From Rhizophagus irregularis (Eukaryota; Glomeromycota; Glomeromycetes; Glomerales; Glomeraceae), in assembly GCF_026210795.1 (NCBI RefSeq), contig NC_089458.1, forward strand, positions 620,001 through 684,000: a DNA stretch of 64,000 nt, read 5' to 3'. The notes under the pieces were generated by a model. It was not told the origin of the DNA. It did no database searches and was given only the letters and a program-made list of their open reading frames with translations. Both the position numbers and the translations under genes were made by a program. The stretch's first letter is position 1. Every line of letters begins with the position of its first letter. This document shows positions 47,426 through 59,300 of the stretch, in pieces.

Positions 47426-48632
47426 AAAGCTCCAAACTGTTCAGGCTAAACTGGGAAACTGATCCAAAATTGGCTTAAAATTTGGTTCAGTTCAGTTCAG
47501 GTATTAGAACTGAAAAACTGGCAGTTCAGTTCAGTTTAATCTGATTTTTTATAAAAATGCGAAAAATCAAATAGCTATCTATCTAGCAATCGTATAAAGT
47601 CAAGCCATATATCATTGGATTCGTCTCGATAAGACACGTCGAATGGTGGTAAAATCATATTTCTAGCATTGATATACCACACATTAACCTACCCTAAAAT
47701 GATTTATAAATAATTGAATTAAAGCGACGAAACCATCTATTAAATAAGTGGGGGAGATATGATCTTAAAGACCTATTCACGGTCCTCATAGACAAATCCA
47801 ATGAATATAAATTCGTCTGTATACAATCACTGTATGGCAAATAATGTCAAGTTTCGCATTTTTTAAAATTTCCGAGCGTTAAAAATTAAAAATTCTGATA
47901 CATAAATTTATTCGTTGTCCAATGATCGTACAAATATGAATTAGGACTCATTGGATTCGTCTCGATGAGATGAGTCGAATGGTGGTAAGATCACGTCTCT
48001 AGCATCAATAGATAGCTTGCTAATGCCAATTTTTTATAAATCATTTAGCATAACTGAAATTAACATATGATCTATTGATGCTAAAGACATGATCTCACCA
48101 CCATTCGACTCATCTTATCGAGACGAATCCAATGAGTCCTAATTTATATTTGTACGATCATTGGACAACGAATAAATTTATGTATTGGAATTTTTAATTT
48201 TTAATGCTTGAAAATTTTAAAAAAATGCAAAACTTGACATTATTTGCCATACAGCGATCATATACAGACAAATTTATATTTATTGATTTGCTCATCCGAC
48301 ATCAGTTGAATGGTGCAAGATCACGTCTCTAGCACGATAGATGGTTTACTAATTCCAATTATTAATAAATTATTTAGCGTAGATTAACTTGTGATCTATC
48401 AATGCTAGAGACATGATCTTACCACTATTCGACGCGTCTCGTCGAAACAAATCCAATAATATATGGCACAACTTTGTACGATCACTAGATGGACGGCTAT
48501 TCAATTTTTCACATTTTTATAAAAATTAGATTAAACCGAACTGGACCGCCAGTTTTTCGGTTCAGTTCTTATGGATTTTGGCTCTAATCCAAACCGTCTA
48601 TAATCCAGACCAAACTGACCTGTTTGGAGCCT
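47426..48632. mobile_element. 1.2-kb foldback element made of nested palindromes
   Basis: The two ~600-bp halves are inverted copies around a centre near 48,035. The tips are AAGCTCCAAAC and GTTTGGAGCCTT with TA outside each. Each half contains a GTTCAG-rich tip, one shared core (47,611-47,676 / 48,396-48,462), a linker with CTGTATGGCAAATAATGTCA and ATAAATTTATTCGTTGTCC, and a central core (47,946-48,012 / 48,069-48,141). Each ~200-bp block around a core pair (about 47.62-47.81, 47.94-48.15 and 48.26-48.46 kb) is itself palindromic, so there are three small hairpins inside one large one. It encodes nothing. Confidence 0.8.
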
Positions 48633-48792
48633 TAGTACATGAGAAAGTACCAATTTGAGGCTAAATGAAGAAAGACACAAGTTAAGCAGATAATTTTATA
48701 GGAATTTGGAAAACAGCTATTTATTATTATTATGGAGTCAGTATAATATGACAGATAATAATGATAGTGAATATCCAAAAATCCTATCCTAG

Positions 48793-48916
48793 TATATCAT
48801 ATTAATTGTCTTCACTGGCCTAGATCAGGAAATGGAAAATGTGCACATTGTAATAGTATTATTACATATAAAACATGGTGTCAGTCATGTAATTCTAATA
48901 TTCTTATTCAATTATA
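48793..48916 (+). pseudogene. Zinc-ribbon remnant (CAHC...CQSC)
   Basis: A frame with NGKCAHCNSIITYKTWCQSC followed by NSNILIQL stop. Two CxxC pairs 13 residues apart resemble the short zinc ribbon found in front of kinase or Sel1-type proteins in AM fungi. No downstream domain survives. Confidence 0.35.
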
Positions 48917-49171
48917 AATGTTACTGAACTTGTAAGGTAAAAATATATGTAATTTAAAAATGTAACTGGAAAGGTGGTAAAATTACTTAGTAGAAGAAAA
49001 ATTTGGAGTAAGGTGAATTTACATATAAATCTTAAAAATTTTACGGTGACCTCTATTAGAAGTAAACGGCATCCTTTTATATCCCTTTTATTTAATGAGT
49101 CTTTTATATCTTACATTCTTACTTCATATATTTCAGTTTTCATTGATTCTATTATACATTTATCCTAGTAT

Positions 49172-49575
49172 TTTGCATGAATCAAATTAGACTGAATTAG
49201 GATAAATTTGGAATTTAATTCAATTGAATCAAATCTAAAAATTTGAATTCAGATCTGAGACAAATCAATTTAAATCTGATTCGAGATTTAATTCAAATTT
49301 AATTTGATTTGATTTAGATTTGATCTGATTTAAGTCCAAATCAAATCAAATCAAATTTCAAATTATTAAAACAGATTTGTAATTTGATTTGATTTGATTT
49401 GGATTTAATTTGATTTGAATTAATTTAATTCAATTTAAAAATTTGATTCAAATTTGAATTTAATTTGAAATTCGATTTGATTTAGTTTAAAAATTTGATT
49501 TGAATTTGAATTTGATTTAAAATTTAATTTGATTTAATTTGAAAATTTGATTCAAATTTATTCAAATTTAATAAT
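49172..49575. repeat. Pentamer-like repeats (AAATC/GATTT, AATTTG)
   Basis: Irregular tandem runs of GATTT and its complement AAATC (for example AAATCAAATCAAATCAAAT near 49,339) alternate in orientation over 400 bp. The alternation could fold into long hairpins. No coding content. Confidence 0.7.
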
Positions 49576-49849
49576 TTAATTTATTATTTATATTACAATT
49601 TACAAGGATTTTTAGTTAGCAATACTTATTAAAAAATATTTGCAATATTAATATTTAATATTGTTATTGATATTATATTATATTAATTATTAAAAAAAAC
49701 TAATTATTTGAATTTCAAATAAATCACAACAGCAAATTCTAATAATTGTTAAAATTAAAAATTAAAAATTAGTTAGTTAAAATTTTTACAATGATCCTAA
49801 TATTATTAAAATTAAAATTAATTATTCAAATAAATCACTTAATGAACTC

Positions 49850-51020
49850 GAAACATTAATTTTAAGCACATGCAAAATCTTATAATTTTTCCTGCCAATT
49901 TGTTATGCTTATTAGTAATTAAATTTTTACTAATTGAAAAACATTCTTTTGAAGGAATACTGGTAAAAGGTATAGCCAAATAATTCCTCGCCATTTTAAC
50001 AAGTCTGGGAAACTGGATTTAATTTACTTTTTACCATTGAAGTGGATCAACACTTTCATCACAAACTGGTGATAAAGGGTATATTTGAAATTTATCAATC
50101 TCTTGAATACATTTTTATTTAAATACTTTTGATGTAATTAAATTTTTATATTCATTATTCAAAGAATTGCTTAAAGTTGAATTTGAATTTGAATTAAAAT
50201 AAGTAAAATTATAAATATTTAAAAATCTAAAAATTAATATTTAAATATTGTTAGTATATATATTAATAATATTATAAATTATAATTAAAATAAATTTTAA
50301 AATATTAAAAATATTAACTTTTTGTGAATTTCCTTTCTCTGATTATCATTTCATATTTTGTAATATAATTTAAAAATTAAATTTAATTACTTAAAGTTAA
50401 TAAACTATCTGTTATCTCCAATTCAGATATAACCTTTTTATTAATGTGAAATTTCTTTATTTAAAGTCTACCAGACAAAGTGATTTGAAATGAAGAAATA
50501 TATGCTAGATTTAAATTTTTAAATAAATCTAAAACAAAGGGATTTTTGACAACTTTAAAAGGAATTCCTACCATTACCCATATCTTTAATAAAGAACAAT
50601 CAATATGGTTATTTATTTCAGAAGGAAGTAGCTCATTTGAACTAAAATAGTTTACAATTTTGGTTTGTTTATACTAAAGCTTTGGAATTTGAATTTGATC
50701 TTATGAAAAATGCATCTTTCAGATATAATTTACTGTATTTTTAGTAAGTTTATCATATTAATATTTGCTAATATCTTTGAGATATGCCAAATATTTATTT
50801 GCTAAGTGGTTTTTAAAGCTACTGACCTTTCCCTTGACTACTTCTTTTTGCAATAATAATATATAACTTTATAATGACTTGAATTTAATTCTTTTTCTTG
50901 AGTAAGATATTGCTATACTTCATTAAATTTTGGGTCTTCTTTATTAGTTTTCTTTCGTAAAAGAGGAATTTCAAATAAAGTGTTATTACTATGCTTTTGT
51001 AAATCAGTTTTAACTGTTTC
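49850..51020 (-). pseudogene. hAT transposase relic
   Basis: Minus-strand frames, broken by many stops. The C-terminal dimerisation domain of hAT transposases is recognisable at 50,050-49,860: DESVDPLQW, FPRLVKMARNYLAIPFTSIP, SKECFSISKNLITNKHNKLA, GKIIRFCMCLK. Upstream pieces (50,640-50,450) include LKIWVMVGIPFKVVKNPF and ITLSGRL, also hAT-like, and a faint BED-finger-like VSSFKNHLANK near 50,800. Terminal repeats not found. An old, dead insertion. Confidence 0.75.
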
Positions 51021-52180
51021 TATTATAATGAATTATAGGTCATAACACGAAAAGAAGTAAATTTTATGTTTATCAAATTTATTATAATTTATTATAAAAA
51101 TGGGATCAGCAAATATATTGTACTTCACAAGTATATATTTAAAAATTTTTTTAATAAAAAAGTATTTTTTGCAGAGATAAGATACAATTTATTATTAAGT
51201 TACGTCAAATACAATATATTATACATTACACTTTGCATCAAATATCATTAATTATAGTATTGGCTAGCATTATGTTAAACATCACAAGTTGTAACATACA
51301 TTATTCAGACATTACGCATTATTATAATCCATGAGAAAAGATAAGACTGCACTTCTATTCATTATATATATAATATAGTAAAAGAAAAGAAGAGCAACAA
51401 ATAGTTAATTTTGATTAACTATTTAAGTAATATTACCTTATTTACCTATGGTTATACTTAGTTAATTTCTTTTTTTTTAAGATATATGTAATTTTATTAA
51501 TTATAAAATTGTATATTTTACAAATATTATCTAATAAATTGAATTTATTTCTATTTTTTAAACTTTACTAAAGGTTTTTAAAAATACTAAATTAATTGAA
51601 TTTTTTTTTTATTTTATATTTACTAAAAGTAATAATTTTATTAATATTTATTTACTTATAATATAAAATTTTTTAAAATAAATAGAAAAGAAAAATAAAA
51701 AAGAAAAGTAAAATGAAATGAAAGAAAATTTTTTGTTTACTTTAAAAAAAATTAATATTAATAGTAAAAACACAATATTACCTAAATAAATCTTTAGAGT
51801 AAAGTATTATTAATAGATTTTTTTAAAAAAAAACTACATCTAATAAAGACAAAATTTTTTTTAGTTATATAGTAATGGAAATCAGTTGTTTAAAAGATAA
51901 TAAAAAAGAAATTTTAATAAAATACAAAAGTAATTATAAATTACTATATAAGTATTTTACTATTTTTAATAAATATACAAATTGTTTTTATTGCAATAAA
52001 TAAGCAATATGTTTTTTCTTTTTTTGCTAAATTTAAATCAAATAAAAGTAAACTTTTCAGAATAAATTTTTTAGTTTAAATATACAATTTTATTATGTAA
52101 TTTATTTTTTTTGAAATTTTGAAGAGATATTAATACTAAAAAAATTTATAGTTTAAAATTAAAATTAGTTCAATTATTTT
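51021..52180. other. AT-rich interval
   Basis: Extremely AT-rich; T7A9 junction at 51,818-51,833. No gene seen. Confidence 0.5.
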
Positions 52181-52786
52181 TTATTTTTCTAGTTTTTTTA
52201 TTGATTCATTATCACCCAATTCATGATTTTTATGTAATTGTATTTCTACATAAATAATTATTATTAATTAATAAATAATTAAAATATTTAAAAACAGAAT
52301 TTAATAACTTACTGAATCTGTATTCTAAAGGATCTTTTTCTATTATAACTTGAGCAATATTTTTTTGTAAAATTGATGCTACTTCATTAGCTTGATTTAT
52401 ATACTATATAAATTCATAATTTAAATGCAATGAAATAGAATTATAAATTAAAAAAGTAATAAACTTTCGTATCTAACCTCCTGTATTTTGTTTATGTCAA
52501 TTTCATCTTTGTTATTTAGAAATTTTTCATATGTTTCACGTTTTGCCTCTAAACAGAAATAAAAAATCTATATATTCATATTGTAAATGAAGGGATAAGA
52601 TTTAAAAATAAAAATACCTCTTATTGCAAATGTATCACCTTTTAAATAAAAAATCGTTTATAAAATATATAATTTTTTTAATTATCAAAGAAATCTTTTT
52701 ATCATACCTTTGAACGTTTCTTTTTGAATTCTCAGTAATTGTTTATAAGCACGAAATACAGCATATCGAGTATTAAGTGTTGTCAT
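52181..52786 (-). CDS. MZM1: MZM1/LYRM7-type complex III assembly factor (108 aa, five small exons)
   Basis: Exons 52786-52708, 52638-52618 (only 21 nt), 52548-52478, 52403-52313, 52245-52181; every junction is GT-AG and in phase, giving 108 aa, close to human LYRM7 (104) and yeast Mzm1 (123). The protein has AVFRAYKQLLRIQKETFKGD (LYR-type helix start), AKRETYEKFLNNKDEIDINK, EVASILQKNIAQVI, and a C-terminal HKNHELGDNESI that matches the end of fungal Mzm1. MZM1 is a mitochondrial matrix chaperone that holds the Rieske iron-sulfur subunit before insertion into complex III. The canonical LYR tripeptide is LLR here (QLLRIQ). The exons are too short to stand out as open frames, so the gene is easily missed. 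It is divergent from the SUN gene. Confidence 0.85.
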
Positions 52787-53435
52787 GATTTCTTAGTGTG
52801 TGGAAAAAATTTTTTTTTTCCGTCAAATTTGATCGTCACCGATATATTTACACATATGGTTTAATTAATTAATTAAATTGCAGATTAATTAAAAGATTGC
52901 CTACCACACGAGGGGTCGACTACTATAAGTTTCTTTTTTAGGATACTAATAAACTCTTATTATTTTCTTATACTTGTTTAGAATCAAGATAATTTCCGGA
53001 GATATTCGGAAATCATTTGAAATCATTTTCAGCCGACCACGTATATTTATGTCAATCCTTATTTTTATGATCTTTACGTGTCAAAACGTTAACATATTAT
53101 TCCTAACGTACCCCGGTTACTATTGCAGCAAATTATAAATAAATGAAATTCTTATTTTTACTTCTTTTTTTTTAAAGTTATCTTTTTGCATTTAAAGTGT
53201 GGGAAAGTTTCTTACATAACATACATAACTCTTCCTTGTGGCGTATTTATAAAAAAATTTTGTTGCCATTTGTATCCGTATATATTTATTTCAATAAAAA
53301 CCGTATTTGTATTTACCTAATTAAGTTAGTTCGATTATTTACTTAAAAGAAAGGTTTTTCCCGACAAAAAAAAGCTATTTTTAATTTTAAAGAAAAGCAG
53401 GGAACAAGTTTATAAATTGTATTTGAAATAGAATA
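52787..53435. promoter_or_regulatory. Divergent 649-bp shared upstream region
   Basis: Head-to-head promoter region of MZM1 and the SUN-domain gene, with a T run at 53,166-53,176. No specific factor site can be assigned. Confidence 0.45.
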
Positions 53436-55797
53436 ATGTATTGGAATGGATTCTTATCGACTTTAAATTTTATAATAATGTCAATTGGTCCATTCTTTGC
53501 TCCCACTCATACAATAGAACCTATATCGATAGTAAATCATATTGGAGAATCACCGGCTGTAAATCCTCTAAACAAAATAATTTGGACAAGTTCACATTGC
53601 CAAGATTTTTTGGCTGGTGAAACGAAAAGTTTTAACGAACCAACAATATCTTCAGCTGTAAATACTGCTGCAGTGAATGTTCAAAGAATACACAATAATG
53701 GAAGAAAACAAAACTTAAATAAGAATAGATCAAAAAAGAATCGAACAGAAAATTCATCTCGTACAATGAACAATATATCCACTAATATATCAATCAATGA
53801 AAACTTTAATCCTGTAGACAAGAATAATAATGAGAATCATGATTCTCCAGATCAAAAAAGACCAAAAAAACGAATCAGTAAAACACCAGAGAACTCACAA
53901 ACCATAGAATCTTTAGATGAGGAGGGCGACATTGGTGCCGTATTCGAGAATGTTGATTCTTCTCATGGGTTGATTTCAGAATATGATACTTCGGATTTAT
54001 CAAAATTAAAAGAACGTTTTAATTATGCTTCAATCGATTGTGGCGCTAATGTATTAAAAGCAAACAAGGAAGCGAAGGGTACTTCTGCTATTTTATCTGA
54101 AAGCAAAGACTCTTATTTACTCAATGATTGTTCTGTAGAGAATTATATCGTTGTAGAATTATGTTATCCAATTCTTGTGGATACCATTGTATTAGCGAAT
54201 TTCGAATTTTTTGCTTCTACTTTCAAAGACATTCGAATGTCTATAAGTAAATGGTATCCACCAAAAGAGGATTGGAAAGTTATTGGTGAATATCGTGCAA
54301 AGAACTCTAGAGAATTACAGGTTTACTATAATTTTGATCTCGTTTATAATTGATTTCATTCTGCATATTGGTAACTAATGATTTTTTTCTCTTTAGATTT
54401 TTAATATAAAAGCTCCTATAATGTTTGCAAAATATATTCGTATTGATTTTAAGACACATTATGGACGCCATCATTATTGTCCAGTTAGTTTACTTCGTGT
54501 TCATGGAAATAGTGAGACAGATATGTGGAATAAAGAACAGGAACAAGCTTCATCAACATCACAAGAAGGAAGTCAATTGAATGATGAACCCGATGATGAT
54601 CAAATCTTATCAGCTTCTATTGAATCAACTGAAGAAGGTTTAAACGAATTATCAAAAGAAATTCGAAAAAATTCGGAATATCTTGACAATTTGAAAGATG
54701 AACTTCCAGCTCACATGAATCAAGGAAATGGAATTACAAAGTTAAATAATCAAAACATGGGTGTTAAAGCATATCTAGACAAGATTAAGAGAATTTTTGA
54801 ATACGGAGTTTGTCCTAAGAATGATCTTTTAAATATTAAGATCTTTCAGGATGATTCACTTATAATAAATCCTGGAATATGTTATATTGATCAATGCCCT
54901 ATTGTTGTTACAGAATCTGATATTCTGTCCGATAATTATAATGTTCAAGAACCTGACAGGCGAAGAAGAGAATCAACAAAAGAAAAACCAACTCGTAAGC
55001 ATTATAAAAATGATAACAATGGTAAAATTAATTTACCAATCGGCGGACCAAATCAGAGTACATATATGTTTTTATATAGAGGTATTCTTACACTTGAATC
55101 GACCACCAAGCGATACATTGAAGAGCAAAGTAAAATATTCAAGGAAATTTTTGAAAAAGTCAACTCTCATTCAAAGAAATTAGATTTAACTATGGATCAT
55201 TTCACTAACACAGTTGGGAATCTGGTGTGTATAATTGAAAGGTTATTTTTAAATGTTTATTAAATTTTATTGATGTTACGATAATAATAACTTTTTTGGC
55301 TTTAGAAAAAACATTACGAGCAATTGCTTCAAACCACCTTTTCGGAATTTCATACTAATCAAAGTAGACTAGAGGAAGATTTAAAAAATCTTACTTCAAA
55401 TGTTCATTTACTAGCTGCAGAGGTATTTACATTTTCCTAAGAAAATTTTTTTTTAACTCTATTAATATTTTTATTATTTTATTTTTCAAAATAGGTCGTC
55501 TTCTTGAAGAGACTTCTATTATTTGTTTTTCTTTCATTTCTGATCTTTATAGGTGTAACTCGCGACTGGGTAAATATACGAATATCTTTACAGGACCTTC
55601 ATGCTGCAATGAACGCGCGAGCGTTGGCACTTAAACTCAAAGCAATTCCAAAAAATAAGCTACGAAAAAATAAAGATGAATGTGAGTTTCTTAAACTTAT
55701 TATTTTAAAATTAAACAATTCGCTTTTTATTTATTTTATTTTATTTTTTTCAATAGTTTACGATGATGATAATGTTCACGATATTTATAGCGAATGA
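53436..55797 (+). CDS. SLP1-type SUN-domain membrane protein (685 aa)
   Basis: Exons 53436-54320, 54397-55224, 55306-55422, 55495-55681, 55757-55797; frames join exactly. The N-terminus MYWNGFLSTLNFIIMSIGPF is a probable signal sequence. A Lys/Asn-rich disordered part (residues ~85-170) precedes the SUN domain at ~190-345: FNYASIDCGANVLKANKEAK, SKDSYLLNDCSVENYIVVEL, ILVDTIVLANFEFFASTFKD, MFAKYIRIDFKTHYGRHHYC-PVSLLRVHG. An acidic linker and a coiled coil (LEEDLKNLTSNVHLLAAE) lead to a transmembrane helix (LLLFVFLSFLIFIGV) and a short acidic cytosolic tail YDDDNVHDIYSE. This order (signal, SUN in the middle, coiled coil, C-terminal TM) is that of the SLP1/Osteopotentia mid-SUN group, ER proteins acting in folding of membrane or secreted proteins, rather than C-terminal SUN nuclear-bridge proteins. 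Confidence 0.88.
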
Positions 55798-56377
55798 TGA
55801 TGTTATAAATTGTTGTTCCGATTTAATCGACTTAATTATTGTAATAATAATGTACGCGAGGAGAAAACATAATTATGTAACTTATTCTAACCTCTGGGAT
55901 AAATCAAAAATCTAAAAACATTTAACATAAAAATAGAGATGAACAATTTATTTTAGTTTAACATTTCTTTTAACTTTATTGTTTAATAATGTTAGAAGTA
56001 TGTAGGGAGGGATTTTTTTTTTCTTTGTAAATTATTTTATTACCAAAAGTAGTTTTTATACCATCCTTTTTTCGGACATTTCATATTGTATTATTTTAAA
56101 TTTTTATGAATTTGTATAAAGCTTTATTGTTTTTCCTATTAAAAAAAAATAGATAATATATGATTTGTTCCAGCAGGTTATATCTTACATCTTACATTTT
56201 ATTATCTAATTAATTTTTTTTAATTATACAAGTTAAAAAATTATTATTTTTACTAACGAAAAAAAATCATAAGTATAAAAGTATTTTTTAATACAAAAAA
56301 CTTCAATTAATAAAAAAAAACATTAATGCTGAATATTAATTTTAGCTATACATACAAAGATACATAATAATAATAAA
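55798..56377. other. Convergent 3' region
   Basis: Between the tail-to-tail SUN and channel genes; AT-rich, no gene. Confidence 0.5.
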
Positions 56378-59300
56378 TTAAATTAATTTAAGTGTAGCAC
56401 CTCTTTTAAGTTTTAGAGTGGATGATCTTTTTACTTCTGATATATCATCCATTCCTTCGGGTTTTTGTAAAGGATGGTTTACCTACATAATTTATGAATA
56501 GATTATTTATAAGGTTCGGTAATATTAAAAAAATATATAGAGTGTATAGTAAATGTTACATACGTCTTCTGATTGTTTTTCTTCACTTTCTTCTTCACTT
56601 TCTTCTTCCTCTTCTTCTTTATCTATTTTCTCATACCTCTTTATACTATCAGGATTTGCGAAATAATAAATTAACGAAGGAAAATAATCTTTTCTTCTTC
56701 TTTGTGCTGGTGTAAATGTATACATTTCAAGTTCTGCAATAATCTGTTAGTTTATAGATAAACTCAATTAATATTTTCACACTTATAAACACACGTACCG
56801 AATAATAATAATAATTAAATACCTCAGCTTTTTGCTTAAGCCATGCTTGTTTACCACTAAGTTTAGTTTCAGTTACCACATCAGACATAAGAGCAATTAA
56901 CACGTTCAATAATACTATGGCACTAACAAAAGTGAAAACTACTATCATTACAATTATTGTAACCCTCTCTTTTAAATGATCAACCGGCCCAAATTCTCCA
57001 ACCTAATTAATAAGAAATAAAAATTTAATTAAATCAAATCAAATCAAATCAAATTAAAAAAAAAAGACTCACCAAAAATAGATAAACGGATATGAGAGAA
57101 GTATTATATTTATCAAAATCCGATCCTGGATCACCTCCATCTCTTAATAAAATATGTAATATATGCGCAAAAGCAAATACCATTCCACCTATAATTACTA
57201 TTACCCAAAAAACTTTTCTAAATATTTGAAATATTATGAAAATCGGTACTCCAATATTTCTAAACATTCTTAATTGTAATATCTAAAATAAACAAATTAA
57301 ACAAATTAAACAAATTAAACAGATTAGAGAATAATAAACCAATTCAAACCAAAATACATCATCTACTTACAAAGTTTAAGTAAACAAACATCATAGCAGT
57401 ACCACGTAACCCTTCAGATGGCTTTTCATCTCTTATATATTGTTCAGCAACAACCATAGGAAATACACTACGAGCCAAATCTAACAAATTATAAGGGTTA
57501 AACCAATAACTTCCTAATTGTCCAAACATTTGCATTAATTCCAATCCAAAATATGCAGATCCAATAAATAGTACAATTATCATAGCAATTTTTCTTATTA
57601 TATTATCCTCTTTAATCGATACTCCAATCAAAAATGCAGTCGCATAAAATAAATAAGCGGATAACAAAAAAAATGCTCTTATTCTAGCAAATTTTCTCCA
57701 TTTAAAATTAATTATAGCTTCTATAGCAGGTTCACCAAACATTTCATATCTACCCGATAAAGCTTCTTCAACAAAAGGCGATTTATGTTTACGATATAAC
57801 ATATAATTCCATATTCTACGCATGAATGGAAACTTACTCGTTTCAACAGGTTCTTGCATACTTTTTGGTGTAGGTTTATATACAGTAAAGTCTGGAAGAG
57901 GTACAACACATTCTCTAGCTGGATGTGTTTTATGTGGTATTCTAACCAATTCAGTTGCACTTTCTATCTGTCTATCAATTTCTTTCTCACTTTTTGACCA
58001 CCACGTCATTAATCTTTGCCATAAATTTTCTTCGGCTTCACGTTCTAATTCTTCAAGTTTCGCGTAAGCATAATTTTCTTCTTGATCTGTTCTAATAATA
58101 TCATCTCTAACAGGTAAATAGCTAATTCTTCTCATAAATTCTAATGCAAAATCTGGATAAACTGTTCTCAATGATGCAAATGCTGGTACTACAGTTATTG
58201 TCCATGATATAGGATTTTCTTCACATCTTCTACAGTAGTAATCTAATAATAAATGTACAACTTCTGTCTTTCCAAGGTTAATTGCTCTAGATAATGCTGA
58301 TTTTGTTCTATCAGGGTCATGAAATCTTGGTATATGCTTATCAGTTTTCAAATGTTCTTTGATCAACTTATCAGCATATGAACAATCCACTTTAATTAAT
58401 ATCTCTAATGGTGATTGACCATCAACTATATGATTGAACACATGTGAATGATTGTGTATCGCATCACAAATTACCGTTTGACATTGTGTAAGTAATTTCC
58501 TAAAATGATCGCGTATACTTTTAGAACTAATTTGAATCCAATTTAATCTTTCAATATAAGCCAAATAACCTAATGATCTTGCAGCATTTGACACAATATC
58601 AAAAGTACCAGATTCATTCTCATCTGGCAATAAAAGATCAAATCTGAATATATTTTCGGATTCTACGACAACTGTCATTAACCTTATAGGAGGTTTACTA
58701 AGTTCTGGTGGTTGGTGAATGTTTACCCTATAATAAATAAAATTATTTAATTAATAAATTATATTTAAAATTAAATGATTAAGAGAATTAATTATTTACT
58801 TTGAGGGACTTCTATGATCTTGCTCATTAACTTGGCATCGAAGTGCTACCACGTACCGACCATCATCAGATCTCCGAAGAGTGGCATCATCGATGGTGGC
58901 GTATATCATTCTTGAAGTTTGGCCCTTTTTATTCTAAAAAATCAATAAATCAATAATAAATTCTCAATATAATTTGGATAAAAATTCGATATACTTATAT
59001 ATATAACTATACTCACCTTTACTGGACGACACCAGATAAATTGTAAACGTGGAGGTTCGCCGTTTTTAAATATCCAAATTTGTACAGTATAATGACCAAT
59101 AAATAAAACTCTTTCCCTATTAGGATCTAAACAAAATCCAGATTTAATAGGAGCATAAATAAGCCAAGGTTCAATACGTAATTCTACAATAGGATGATCG
59201 TCATGAAGCATTGATTCATTTTTAGAACCAGAAGGATATTCATATAATAATTCTTTACTATTATACTCATAAATTTTATTAAAGCCACTTTCCAAAAAAT

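Noticed and set aside
49172-49575. Telomere-like repeat
   Set aside because: Units are AT-only pentamers in both orientations, unlike TTAGGG-type telomeres.
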